Shown here piece after piece: positions 42,900 through 53,930 of a stretch of DNA of 59,582 bases. The translations under genes were made by a program, and so were the position numbers. Position 1 is the stretch's first letter; each line of letters opens with the position of its first letter. Origin of the DNA: Chara braunii (lineage: Eukaryota; Streptophyta; Charophyceae; Charales; Characeae); contig BFEA01000982.1 in the NCBI GenBank assembly GCA_003427395.1, forward strand, positions 193,183 through 252,764, given 5' to 3'. The notes under the pieces are model-generated. The model was given only the letters and a program-made list of their open reading frames with translations. It did not search any database and had not been told where the DNA came from.

Positions 42900-43369
42900 C
42901 AACTAATTCTAGAAGGTTTTTCCCGGAAATTCAGGCCCTGTTCCAGATCTGTAATTACACGATTTAGATAAGTTGGGAGGATCAGTCACATTACGCGATT
43001 TTGGTAAGCTGGTTGCGTCATCTTGGCAGCAACGAATTGGAATGAATACTACAAAATCAGAGTAACTGGGTGAGCGAGGGGATGGATGATGCTTTGCATC
43101 AGCTTCGAAGGAGGAAAGAGTTAGAATTAAAAAATAGCGCATGACAGAATGAAACTCGTCTAGGATTTAGATAGGTGCACATGTACTTAGGTTAACCTGC
43201 TGAAGGATCGGTGACTATGACGACGATAATGGCTTGGTGGTCGTGCGCGTTTGGCAAATCGTCAAGGGAAAGACTCCGCTGAAACTCAACTACTCCCTCC
43301 TAAGTCTCTATCGTTTATGTCTCTTACCCTCCTGCAGAAAAAGAAAGGAAGAAGCAGTCACTACTACTG
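42900..43369 (-). other. Probable intron start downstream of the DUF1223 exon
   Basis: Beyond the splice donor at 43371-43370 the reading frame runs only 14 more codons to a stop. I found no stretch resembling the C-terminal part of DUF1223 down to 42900, so the next exon is either farther left or lost. Confidence 0.4.
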
Positions 43370-43371
43370 AC

Positions 43372-44712
43372 CTTGATATGTGGAGCACTGAACCGGGGCG
43401 CGGATCGAATGATCTCTCGCACGAGATCCGGCTTGGACCCGACGCAGTGCGCGCGTCCCTGCGCGATTAGCTGCGGAGTGTACACGCCCTGTGTCTGCTG
43501 CGACAATTTCTGCGCGTATTTTCGCTGCCTTGCCGTCCACTTCCGACTCGCATAAGGGTCGGACAAACCCAAGTAATCCCAATAATCCACGTGGAAAGCC
43601 AACGCTATAATCGCCAGCTCCTGCGACATCGAGGCCACCGAGGACGACAACACTGCCAGCCTCGACAGAATCCGTTCCGCTCGAGGACAAGAGCTGCACC
43701 CGTAAGCCGTGAACAGCTCCAACAAGATCGGCGAGCAAATTCTGCCCCTTCCTCCATCCTCCCTCCATCTCCCCCTCGAGGTCGTGTCGCCGCCGCACAT
43801 CCCTGCATCCCGCACACCATTCATCCCCACCGCCATTGAAGTAGCTAGCGTAGTACTCCTATCTTCGCGGTCGAAAGGATGCGACTCTACGGCCGTCATC
43901 GTCATCACCGTCATCCCCATCATCTTCATCGGGCGACGAACGGATTCCGCCGCGCCTTCGTCAGCACATTCGTAACCGTCGCCGCCTCCTCCTCCTCCTC
44001 CTCCTCCTTCCCTTCCTACTTCTCTCGCCCCCTGCTTGACGCCATAGTCTTCGCTCCTCCGATAAGAACGGGGACATCCGGCGTCTTCCAGGGACGGAAC
44101 CCGCAGGGATGACTCGATTTCATCCCTCGGCGATTCGGCAATGCTACCTAGTGGAGCCATGTCCAGGTTTTGCCTGACATAGAGATGCAGTGACGGCGGC
44201 CTCCCTCCCCTTACTCGGCTCTCACCCACCCGTCCCCTCCTCCTCATCGGACTTCTCTCCATCACCGCCGCTATTGCTATTCCTCCTGCCGTCGCCGCCG
44301 CAGGTCCCATCTCAACCGACGCATGTCCAGCAGCGTTGGACGCCACCTCCTCCTCACCGTTCGCTGGATTGACACGCTGCGATCGTGACGAAGATACCCC
44401 CAATGAGGCAGACGATGCAGGAGACCAAGAGTTCGCACCACTCTTCTTGCTCTGGCTATGGGGAATGCCTCCCCCCTCAATGCTCGACCTTTCATTGTTG
44501 TACCCCGGGTCTTGCAAGATCGATTGTAAGACAGATGGCGGACAGGATGGAGGTGGCCGGCTGCCAATTACCCCCCCATTATTACCCTTCAGTCTGAATC
44601 CGTTCCCGCTGCTTCTGTACAGCGTTGACGAGCCGGGAAAGTGTTCTCGGGTCCAGGTCTCGTCGTCGGGTATACCTTGCCGGCAAGCCGCAGGTATGCA
44701 TAGAAAACTCAT
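43372..44712 (-). CDS. DUF1223 thioredoxin-like protein, 5' coding exon
   Basis: An open frame of 447 codons that ends after a complete codon at AAG, followed by GTCAGT, a good splice donor (intron phase 0). Residues about 325-447 are a clear DUF1223 domain: PILLELFTAYGCSSCPRAER with a CxxC pair at C339 and C342, the signature AFHVDYWDYLGLSDPYAS, and GVYTPQLIAQGRAHCVGS. The family has a thioredoxin-like fold. Its function is not established, and a redox role is inference. The first 324 residues are low-complexity (Ser, Arg, Gly-rich, with a run of Gly and a Met-rich stretch) and not recognised. The C-terminal third of the domain is missing and should lie in later exons. The start is simply the first in-frame Met. 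A GGAGGGA-type purine run lies directly upstream. Confidence 0.85.
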
Positions 44713-45660
44713 TGCCTCCCTCCCTCCCCCCCTCCCTCCCTCCCTCCCCTAACTATCTGTCTCTGCCTGCCTGCCAGCCAGCCTGTCTATCCGTCCGTTC
44801 GCCCTTCACCAAGCCAATCCCTCCCTGCCTTCTCTTCCTTCCTTCCTTCCTTCCTTCCGGATCGTGGCAAGCGACTCGGGCAATTCGAGTGGAGAACATC
44901 AGCGGAATTCACACAGGGTTCGACGATAGTTGCAATCGAGTTAAGAGGAGTCCAGATCACATCACATTTCTCAAAAATCGAACAGATCCTTGAAGTAGCT
45001 AATGCGGAGGGGATATAGTTGAGATGCCGGCAACAAACACAGCAGGTGTGTGGTGCTTCTTCGTGCTCCTTCCACGGTGAATTCAACCTGTCCAATCTCC
45101 GCCAAATCACTTCGCATTTTCCTCTTCTTTCGTCGCTTCGCCTGAGATCACCTCCGTACGAGGGAGGAGCAAATGCTGTTGATCTGGCTGGACGAGACGA
45201 GCCGGAACATCCAAGACGGGGACAAGACGAAGGAAAGAGGACGAAGTGGAAGCACGAGCGAAGGTGAGGAGAAGGACCAGGAGGCAAGCAGAGAGGTAAG
45301 AGGACGAACAGCGAGAGGAGTCGGAGGAGAGCAGGGTCGTATTTGCCGTTGTGTACCGATTCGGGCGCGTGATTGAATCGTCTCGCCTGTTGTAGAGCCG
45401 CCCTTTCCCCTCCCTGCTGTAAGTACCCGAGTCTCGTGAAGTTGGGCCTACAGATAGCGGACGTCTAGACGAAGCCTGGGGAGACGGAGTAGGAAGAGAA
45501 GGCGACACAACGAAAGGGAGGCTACCCCCACGATGGAGATGCGGATCACACTCTTACGCCCGTGTCAGATGCCGGGCAGGTGAAACTTAACACTCAGCAC
45601 AGTGATGGCACGGGGGACCCAGCAGACGTCCGTCTGGTCAGTCGGTCCGTCGATCCGTCC
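44713..45660. other. Region upstream of the DUF1223 gene, low-complexity
   Basis: 44717-44752 is a CCCT repeat and 44823-44858 a TTCC repeat. On the minus strand 45107-45508 is open for 133 codons with a hydrophobic stretch LSACLLVLLLTFA, but no known family. It could be 5' UTR, a first exon or noise. A promoter for the DUF1223 gene is expected here, but no clear TATA or start signal stands out. Confidence 0.35.
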
Positions 45661-45860
45661 GTTTAGGGCCTCGACTCACCAAATGTGCAAAATGGAAAAG
45701 AATCTTCCATTAGAACATGGAGAGACACACCCGCCATACCGTTGTCTTTTTCGCATATGGTGAGTGGTCCGGCGAGGCCCTTACCCTGTCGGTACGTCAG
45801 TCGGTCCGCCCGTCGGTTTATCCTGTCGGTCCGTCCATGGGTGGGCCGGCTGGTCGGTTC
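45630..45860. repeat. CGGTCCGTC-type short repeats interrupted by a MITE
   Basis: Words such as GTCGGTCCGTC and CAGTCGGTCCG occur repeatedly on both sides of the M1b MITE (45636-45662 and 45787-45838). Confidence 0.6.
45667..45779. mobile_element. MITE family M1, copy b
   Basis: The left end is GGCCTCGACTCACCAAATG and the right end, reverse complement, is GGCCTCGCCGGACCACTCAC. Including one more G on each side, the element is bordered by TTA on both sides (45663-45665 and 45781-45783). A TTA duplication with GGGCC ends fits the PIF/Harbinger (Tourist) group. Confidence 0.7.
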
Positions 45861-46779
45861 ATCGGCAAGGGGTGCCTCAAGAGCTGCGCAGGCGGCGGTC
45901 ACGAGAAGGGTGAGTGGCAGGCTTAACACGGGAGCGGATTCCGAGCCCACGCCCCGAGAAGGCAAACGAGCCTGTTCTTGCCGACCCTGAATTATAGTGC
46001 GCGCCGTTTTTTGCCGAGCCTGTGTCCCGTGGTACCTCGGATTTGTTGTTTCGTTATTTTGTCTTTGGAAACGGTAACGTTTCCACTTCTGGCCTAGTCG
46101 TGGACCGGTAGGGTCCACCCGACGATCACACGTTTGGGCGGGGTCCCTGTGGTTGGTGGCATGTTTTGAGACCTGTAATTTTTTTTTATTTTTATTTTTT
46201 GGTAGATATTTTTTGCTCTGCGACCGGCGTGTCGGTTCGCCGCCGACCGGTGTCGGGACTGGTGGGTCCCGAATTACTTCCCATCACTCGAGAGATTGAA
46301 TACGGACAATTTGTGCACAACAGAGAAATCTGGAGTGAGGAAGCAGGATAGAGAAAAGACAAAGGAATAGGCCGCAGAAGGGAGTGATGCCCTGAGGAGA
46401 GAACCACAGGAGGGAAGAACTAGCAACAGCAAGCGAGCGAGCGCAAGAACAGGAGCACATAGGACATAGCAGAGGCCGGGAGGGTCATCAGAATATAATA
46501 AGACTAAGGTCAAAGGGCCCTTTGAACTAGCAATTGCCACGCGACAGCAATAAGGGAATAAGGAAGTCGAGGGATGGGCGGCCAGAAGCCGCGGGAAACC
46601 AGAAAATGAGGGGCCAACGTGGGGGCCACCTATGGGAGCCTCGGAGCGGAGGTCTACGACCAAAGAGATCGGCACGTACAAGGCACGAGGAAAGATTAAG
46701 GAGAGGGGTCGCTATGGGGTGACAAGACGCCCAAGGGGCATGGGACACCTCGGGGAAAGGCACTCGGGGCCACGTGGGA
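45861..46779. other. Unannotated stretch
   Basis: No protein family is recognised on either strand. The plus strand is purine-rich from about 46320. It may belong to the repetitive unit that follows. Confidence 0.4.
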
Positions 46780-46990
46780 CTAAGTAAAAATAATGGCGTC
46801 CGGCGCGAAATGTGTCGGGGACCGCCGACGGGACTAAGTATCGGGGACCGCCGACGGGACTAAGTGTAGGGGACCACCGACGGGACTGAAGTGTCGGGGA
46901 CCACCAACGGGACATGTAGCGGGGACATGTGAATGTCCCAAGAAGAACCGGCGGCACCGCATGAGGGAAAAATAATAAATGCAAGGTGCA

Positions 46991-47053
46991 CCGTCAAGAT
47001 CGACATCTTGACGGCCAAGAATATTAGCACCACTAGTGCAAGTACTAGTGGTG
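46991..47053. repeat. Two adjacent perfect 10-bp hairpins
   Basis: Hairpin 1 (46991-47014) has arms CCGTCAAGAT and ATCTTGACGG with loop CGAC. Hairpin 2 (47028-47053) has arms CACCACTAGT and ACTAGTGGTG with a 6-nt loop. In the second direct copy hairpin 1 is kept in changed form (48441-48469, 13-bp arms with one mismatch). Confidence 0.85.
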
Positions 47054-47512
47054 ACAAACGGGAAGGTCAAAAGGAAAAGGAAAAGTAAAGAAAACTGAAG
47101 TGGGAGGCATGGGAGCAATCTGAAAAATCTCGGATCAGCCTCCCTCAAGAAAATAGAGTCAAATGAAAACCCATGTGAAAAATAGCCCTCCGGGAGAAAA
47201 TCGGAGTTGGAGGGACCATTGCGGGAGAAATGTAGGAGTAAAAGGAGGCTCCCATGGGCATGGGAATGTCATTATTGAAGTCCGAGAAATAACGGACTGC
47301 ACCTTGGGCATAGGGAGGGTCAAAACTAAGAGGAAGGGGATAGAAAAGGACCTTAATGACCACTTGACACTTGGCATGTTAGAAAAAAGAAAGAAAATAA
47401 AATAAAATGGGGGAGAATAAGACAAAAAGAGTGAGAGGGAGTGAGTGAGTTGGCCGTCAGTACGGATTGCCATAGGTAGGGATTGGAAGGTCCCTACTGT
47501 CCAAAAAAGGAG

Positions 47513-47513
47513 G

Positions 47514-47548
<35 letters not shown>

Positions 47549-47580
47549 AAAAGAAAAGAAAAGAAAAGAAAAGGGAAAAA
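47513..47580 (+). repeat. Poly(A) and AAAAG-rich tract
   Basis: A run of about 34 A residues followed by AAAAG repeats. It may be a retroposition tail or simple repeat. No target duplication was identified. Confidence 0.7.
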
Positions 47581-47739
47581 GGCCTTAACGGTAAAAAAAG
47601 GTCACTTGGGGAGATTCATCCATGACCAGATTCATTCTGGAATATGGCGGTTACAAAGGACTTGGATTTTCTTTGATTTTTGCAGAGAAAATCAAAGAAA
47701 ATCAAGACCTTTTGCAAACGGAATAAAACGGAATACATG

Positions 47740-48064
47740 CATGAGGAGAAACACATGTTTAAGGTGCATCTGGAGCCAAAATCAAGGCCGGATGCACTTG
47801 GGAATTGACCGTTTCTTTTTCTTTTGAGTAGGGGCTAGTTGTGGGGCATTGGGGCTAAGGAATTAACCCCCATTGTAGTCTGAGTTGCAACGGACTGCAT
47901 GGGGGAGAGAAAACACATGTTCTAGGTGCATCCGGAGCCAATATTAAGCCCGGATGCACTATAAAATTTAACGCTTCATTTTCTTTTAACATGGGGCAAG
48001 TTGTGGGGCTGTGGGTGTGGAAAACAACCATGACTGCAGTCCGAAGAATTACGGACTGCATGGG
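47740..48064. repeat. Tandem duplication of about 160 bp
   Basis: ACACATGTT followed by AGGTGCATC, GGAGCCAA, GCCGGATGCACT, GGGGC and GTTGTGGGGC occurs first from about 47750 and again from about 47912. Each copy ends with an AGTCCG/CGGACT dyad and GCATGGGG. Confidence 0.7.
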
Positions 48065-48980
48065 GATGCCAAGCCCAAGGGAAAATGGGCTACGGCAAAC
48101 CCAGAAAGGCTAGAAAGGAGCGATTTCGGCAAGGGGCAAGTAAAGACGGTAAACGGTAACCGTGAGATGAGATCTCGCGGTCTAGAAAAATTGGCACACA
48201 TAAAGAAATAATGGGACCACCAAGGGCAATAGGCCTCAAAGAAATAAAAACGGGACGCCGTCCGGGATGTTGCCAGGGACCAAATGAGTCCAAATAATAA
48301 AAATCGAAAAACGGGACACGCGTCGGCGGGACCACCGGCGGGACAAAGAAATGGAGCTAGCGTGTAGGAAAATGGCGGGGACTTGGGATGTCCCAAGGGA
48401 ACCATGAGCAAACATAAGGAATAATTGTGCAAGCAAGCGGCACCGTCAAGATCGAGGATCTAGACGGTGGAAAATATTAGCACCACTAATGGGAGCAAGT
48501 GAGAGAGCCATGAGAGAAAGAAAAATGAAATAAGGGTATTGGGAAGGTTGCCCAACAGTCCGGGATATCTCGGACTAGCAAGGCATAAGAAAATAGAGCC
48601 CTGAGAGACTCAACATGAGAAAAAGGCTGCCCTTAGAAAATCAAGGCAGAAGGGCTCAAAATAGGGCAAACGGGAGCAAAATGGAGCTCCCTAGGAGCAT
48701 GGGGGTGCCATTATTGGAATCCGAGATGTAACGGCCATGTAACAACCATGAACCTGGCCTTGAATGAGGCCTTAGGGTCTAGAAAGAGGGTGCACAGCAG
48801 TTTGACACTTGTCTCCTCATAAATAAAAGAAAAAGAAAGAAAAATGAGAGAAAAATGAGGGAGAATGAGACAAAAAGGGAGAAAAGAGTGGAGGAGAGTG
48901 TGCCGGCCTATTCGGACCTGCACAGTAGGGACTCGCAGGTCCCAACAGTGACCTCATCCCTCCTAAAATGAGGGAGGACA

Positions 48981-49660
48981 ATCCGGATTAAATCTGAATT
49001 AAAAAACTGAAAATGAGAGAAAATGCAAAAAGGAAGTGACCGGTTTTCTTTTGGGCCATGGATCTGATTTCAGATCTCATGGTAGCGAGGAACTAGCCGT
49101 TTGTTGTGGGCCAGCTCAAAACGGTTAGCTCCGGAATGAGGTGGCAACCCAAAATGGAAAAAAACAAAAGAGGAAAAATGACAAAACAGTGCATTTGGCC
49201 CAAAAAGAGAGCCAGATGCACCAAAAATTGAAAAACTGGACATAGGGGCTCAAAATTGAAGCAAGAGTTACTAAGGGGTAGCTCGGATTATTGTTGGTCT
49301 TGGATCTCAGCCAGATCCAAGGCTGAAAATGAGCCGCCATATGGACAAATGCTCCGGCCTACTCAAAAGAGGCCGAAACTTGAAAAAATCGAGAATGGCC
49401 CACAAGGCATTTTTCTTTCAAGTATTGTTGCCCCTTGGGCATAAGGACCCTAGGGGGCATCATTTGAGCAATGTAAAAGAGGCCGGGGTAGGCCAAGAGG
49501 CAGTCCGAGTTGGTACCAACCACTTGGACTGCACGCACTTGGCCAAAATGAGGCCTAGGTACCTCCAGGAGGGCCTAGTGAGAGAATTTTGCCTTCGGGG
49601 TACCTCGGTTCACCTCAAGGCTCGTGGGGAGGCTCATGGGCTGGCCGGACTGCTGGTTTT
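48981..49660. other. Unannotated stretch before the putative transcription start
   Basis: No coding domain. It shares words such as GAGCCAGATGCACC with the duplication at 47740-48064 and carries the long dyad at 49500-49532, so it probably belongs to the same repetitive unit. Confidence 0.4.
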
Positions 49661-50139
49661 AGCCTACATAAGCTGAGGATGCAGTCCGCCACTCTCACTT
49701 TTGCATGATGAGTGCTCTCACTTTTGCATGAGGAGTGCCCATGCTGCCCAAGTGAGCTCACAAGAGCACCTTTGCACTTGGAGTGAGAGGGGAGGAGCCC
49801 ATGCTAGTGGGAGAGCTTAGAGGAGACTAGGAGGTAGTGGGGAGGACTCTAGAGGATAGTGATGGTGGGAGAGACACTTGGGAGGTGATCCGCCATATCC
49901 CTCCTGGGTGTAGGAGAGAAGGAGAAGCTAGAGGAGACCCATTAGCCCACCTAGAGGGGAGGACTCCATAGCCATAGCTGGGGGGGTTTGCCATAGCCTG
50001 AGAGAAAGCAAGGGAGAAGGAGAGAAGGACTTGAAGAAGAAGGAAGCCATAGCCAAGAGGGGATTGTGCAAGAAGGAGAAGCTTCATCAAGAGGACACCA
50101 ACATCAAGGAATCAACAAGGTGAGAGGGAGGAAGAGACT
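49660..50139 (+). other. Putative promoter and leader exon
   Basis: CCTACATAAGC at about 49663 resembles a TATA region. Downstream, a purine-rich segment with repeated TCTCACTTTTGCATGA (twice, about 49692-49733) runs to ATCAACAAGGTGAGA at about 50106-50121, which fits a splice donor after AAG. No conserved protein is encoded. This would make the following pyrimidine tract and tandem arrays an intron. This is inference from signals only. Confidence 0.3.
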
Positions 50140-50166
50140 TCTTCACCTTCATCTTCTTCCCCTTCT

Positions 50167-50198
<32 letters not shown>

Positions 50199-50450
50199 TT
50201 CATCATCTTCATCTTCATCTTCTTCCTCCTCTCCTTCTCCCTCTCCTCCTTCTTCTTCCTCTTCTTCCTCTTCTTCCTCCTCACTCTCTCTTTCTTCCTT
50301 CTCTTCTCTCCCCTTTTCATCTCCTCCTTCCTCCTCCTTACTTTCATTCTCTTTCCCTTCCTTCCCTTCTTCTCCATCTCCATCTCCCTCATCTCTCTCC
50401 CCTTCTCCTCCATCTTCTCTTACTTCACCTTCTCTCTTCCATGGGTTACT
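50140..50450 (+). repeat. Pyrimidine tract (CTT/TCC-rich)
   Basis: About 310 nt almost entirely C and T on the plus strand. The opposite strand would read as an artefactual Lys/Glu-rich frame. Confidence 0.95.
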
Positions 50451-50499
50451 CGAACTCTTCTCTTTCACTTATGCACTAGGAGGTAGTACTCTGATTCTT

Positions 50500-51180
50500 T
50501 CCTAGATGCTTCTTGATGCAATCTTGGTGATTTGGGAGCTCCAAACTTATGTTTTCCACACTCACACTAATAGGTAGTGTAGCGCTTCACACATGGATGC
50601 TTTTTGGTGCAATCTTGGTGATTTGGGAGCTTCAAACTTGTGTTTTTCACACTCACACTAGTAGGTAGTGTAGCGCTTCACACATGGATGCTTCTTGATG
50701 CANTGCTTCTTGATGCAATCTTGGTGATTTGGGAGCTTCAAACTTGTGTTTTTCACACTCACACTAGTAGGTAGTGTAGCGCTTCACACATGGATGCTAC
50801 TTGATGCAATCTTGGTGATTTGGGAGCTTCAAACTTGTGATTTTCACACTCACACTAGTAGGTAGTGTAACGCTTTACACATGGATGCTCCTTGATGCAA
50901 TCTTGGTGATTTGGGCTCTCCAAACTTGTGATTTTCACACTCACACTAGTAGGTAGTGTAGCGCTTCACCCATGAGTGATCCATTATGCAATCTTGGTGA
51001 TTTGGGTTTTCTGAGTTTGTGATTTGCACACTCACACTAGTAGGTAGTGTAGCACTTCACCCATGAGTGATCCATGATGCAATCTTGGTGATTTGGGAGC
51101 TTCAAACTTGTGTTTTTCACACTCACACAAGTAGGTAGTATAACGCTTCTTTCATAAAAGGCCTTTGATTCAACTTTGGT
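50500..51180 (+). repeat. Tandem array A, 91-bp unit, about 7 copies
   Basis: CAATCTTGGTGATTTGGG occurs at 50519, 50610, 50716, 50807, 50898, 50989 and 51080. The spacing is exactly 91 except for one 106-bp step containing an N at 50703. Each unit also has CACACTCACACTAGTAGG and TAGTGTAGCGCTTCAC. An eighth, degraded unit leads into array B. Confidence 0.95.
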
Positions 51181-52320
51181 GATCTTGCTACTTAGACTCT
51201 TATTTTCACTTATGTAATAGCATGTGATGTTCCGAATGATCTTCCCTTCATATGTAAGTGTTTTCCATCTAGTCTAGCATCTCTTTGTCTTACTCATACT
51301 TAGTGTGATGATCCGGGTGATCTTCCCTTCACATGCATGTGCCTTTCTCTAGTCTAATCACTCTTTGTCTTGTTCACACTTAGTGTGATGTTCCGGTTGA
51401 TCTTCCCATCATATGCATGTGCTTTTGCATTAGTCTAGCACCTCCTTGTCATGTTCCAACTTGGTGTGCTGTTCCGGTTGATCTTCCCTTCAATACATGT
51501 GTTTTTCCATTAGTCTAGCACCTCTTTGTCATGTTCCTACTTGGTATAATGTTCTGGATGATCTTCCCCTATGTGCATGTGCTTTCCATCTAGTCTAACA
51601 TCTCCTTGTCTTGTTCATACTTAGTGTAATGTTCCGGATGATCTTCCCCTATGTGCATGTATTTTCCATCTAGTCTAGCATCTCCTTGTCTTGTTCATAC
51701 TTAGTGTAATGTTCCGGATGATCTTCCCCTATGTGCATGTGCTTTCCATCTAGTCTAGCATCTCNCTTGTTCATACTTAGTGTAATGTTCCGGATGATCT
51801 TCCCCTATGTGCATGTGCTTTCCATCTAGTCTAGCATCTCTTGTCTTGTTCATACTTGGTGTAATGTTCCGAATGATCTTCCCCTATGTGCATGTGCTTT
51901 CCATCTAGTCTAGCATCTCCTTGTTTTGTTCATACTTAGTGTAATATTCCGGATGACCTTCCTCTATGTGCATGTGCCTTTCATCTAGTCTAGCATCTTT
52001 TGTCTTGTTCATACTTGGTATAATGTTCCGGATGATCTTCCCCTATGGGCATGTGCTTTCCATCTAGTATAGCATCTATTGTCTTGTTCATACTTAGTGT
52101 AATGTTCCGGATGATCTTCCCCTATGTGCATATGCTTTCCATCTAGTCTAGCATCTCCATGTCTTGTTCATACTTAGTGTGATATTCCGGTTGATCTTCC
52201 CCTTCGCGTGCATGTGCTTTTTCATTATTCTGACTACTCATTATCTTGTTCATACTTGGTATGATGTTCCGGATGATTTTCCCCCTATGTGCATGTGCTT
52301 TCCATCTAGTCTAGTCTACA
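51181..52320 (+). repeat. Tandem array B, about 80-bp unit, about 14 copies
   Basis: GTTCCGGATGATCTTCCCC recurs from about 51229 to 52266 at 76-82-bp spacing. Each unit continues with TATGTGCATGTGCTTTCC, ATCTAGTCTAGCATCTCC and TTGTTCATACTTAGTGTAAT. The unit length is not a multiple of three, so it is not a coding repeat. One N lies at 51765. Confidence 0.95.
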
Positions 52321-53930
52321 TTGACAAGTTTATATTCCGGTTCTTCACTTTGTTGAAATCTTCTCCTTTGTGCATGTGCTTCCACTAGTCTAGTCTCACA
52401 TTGCCAAGTTCATATTCCGGATCTTTACTTTGTTGGACTCTTCTCCATTGTGCATGTGCTTTTCACTAGTATAGTCCCATTGTCAAGTTCGTATTCCGGA
52501 TTTTTTACTTTGTTGAACTCCTCTCTTTTGTGCATGTGCTTCCATTAGTCTAGTCTCACATTGTCAAGTTCATATTTCGGATCTTTTCCCTGTTGATGTC
52601 TTGTTTTTTGTGCATGTGCCTTCTACTAGTCTAGTCTACATTGACAAGTTCATGTTTCGGTTCTTCACTTTGTTGAAATCATCTCCTTTGTGCATGTGCT
52701 TTCACTAGTCTAGTTTACATTGTCAAGTTCATGTTCCGGTTCTTCACTTTGTTGAACTCCTCTCCTTTGTGCATGTGCTTTCCACTAGGCTAGTCTCTCA
52801 TTGTAAGGTCATGTTCCGGTTCTTCACCTTGTTGATCTCTTGTCCTTTGTGCATGTGCTTCCACTATTCTAGTCTCACATTGTCAAGTTCATATTCCGGA
52901 TCTTTTCCCTGTTGATCTTTTGTCCTTTGTGCATGTGTCTTTCATTAGTCTAGTTTACATTGACAAAGTTCATGTTCCGGTTCTTCACTTTGTTGAAATT
53001 TTCTCCTTTGTGCATTTGCTTCCACGAGTCTAGTCTACATTGTCAAGTTCATGTTCCGGTTCTTCACTTTTTTGAAATCTTCTCCTTTGTGCATGTGCTT
53101 CCACCAGTCTAGTGTAATTGTCAAGTTCATGTTCCGGATCTTTAATTTGTTGAACTCTTCTCTTTTATGCATGTGCTTCCACTAGTCTAGTCTCACATTG
53201 TTAAGTTCATATTCTGAATCTTTACTTTGTTGGTCTCATCTCCATTGTGCATGTGCTTTTCACTAGTCTAGTCTCATTGTCAAGTTCGTGTTCCGGATCT
53301 TTTACTTTTTTGAACTCCTCTCTTTTGTGCATGTGCCTTCCACTAGTCTAGTCTACATTGACAAAGTTCATGTTCCGGTTCTTCACTTTGTTGAAATCTT
53401 CTCCTTTGTGCATGTGCTTCCACTAGTCTAGTCTACATTGTCAAGTTCATGTTCCGGTTCTTCACTTTGTTGAACTCTTCTCCTTTGTGCGTGTGTTTTC
53501 CACTTGTCTAGTCTCTCCTTGATAAGTTCGTATTCCGGATCTTTACCTTGTTGATCTCTTGTGCATGTGCTTTCCACTAGTCTAGCCTCTAGTTGTCAAG
53601 TTCATGTTCCGGATCTTTACCTTGTTGATCTCTATCCTTTGTGCACGTGCTTCCACTAGTATAGTTTTCATTGTCAAGTTCATGCTCCGGATATTTTACT
53701 TTGTTGAACTCTTCTGCTTTGTGCATGTGCTTCCATTAGTCTAACCTCTAGTTGTCAAGTTCACGTTCCGGTTCTTCACCTTGTTGATCTCTTCTCTTTT
53801 GTGCATGTGCTTCCACTAGTCTAGCCTCTCATTGTCGAGTTCATACTTCGGATCTTGTTTTGATGATCTCCTTCCCTATGAATATGTGTTTTCCATTGGT
53901 ACTAGCGTCTCCTTGTCAAGTGATTCTAAG
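52321..53930 (+). repeat. Tandem array C, about 80-bp unit, about 20 copies
   Basis: GTTCCGGTTCTTCACTTTG (or GGATCTTT-) recurs from about 52334 to 53845 at 74-82-bp spacing. Each unit continues with TTGTGCATGTGCTTCCAC, TAGTCTAGTC and ATTGTCAAGTTCAT. It shares the GTTCCGG, GTGCATGTGCTT and CTAGTCTAG words with array B in the same order, so B and C are descendants of one unit. Confidence 0.95.

Larger units (their letters stand above)
47279..48576. promoter_or_regulatory. Recurrent 20-bp dyad AGTCCG-N8-CGGACT
   Basis: The motif occurs at 47279-47298, 47877-47896 (one mismatch), 48038-48057 and 48557-48576, always exactly 20 bp with different inner bases. A longer form lies at 49500-49532. It could be a protein-binding dyad or a small RNA hairpin. 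Its function is unknown. Confidence 0.6.
46780..48980. repeat. Two diverged direct copies about 1.45 kb apart
   Basis: Blocks recur in the same order: the GCACCGTCAAGATCGA hairpin (46989 and 48441), AATATTAGCACCACTA, CATTATTG with a TCCGAG word (47270 and 48709), TTGACACTTG, GAGAATGAGACAAAAAG-like sequence, and a final GGGA-TG-AGGTCCC segment. Offsets are 1439-1452 bp. The first copy starts with four tandem units of about 27 bp (CGGGGACCGCCGACGGGAC, 46817-46915). No coding domain is present. The copies could be old LTRs or an internal duplication of a large non-autonomous element. Confidence 0.65.

Noticed and set aside
50087-50479. Lys/Glu-rich and Leu-rich frames at the pyrimidine tract
   Set aside because: Composition follows directly from the CTT/TCC repeat, and no homologous protein motif is present.
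50500-53930. CRISPR-like array
   Set aside because: Units are 80-91 bp head-to-tail repeats without distinct spacers, and the window is clearly eukaryotic.
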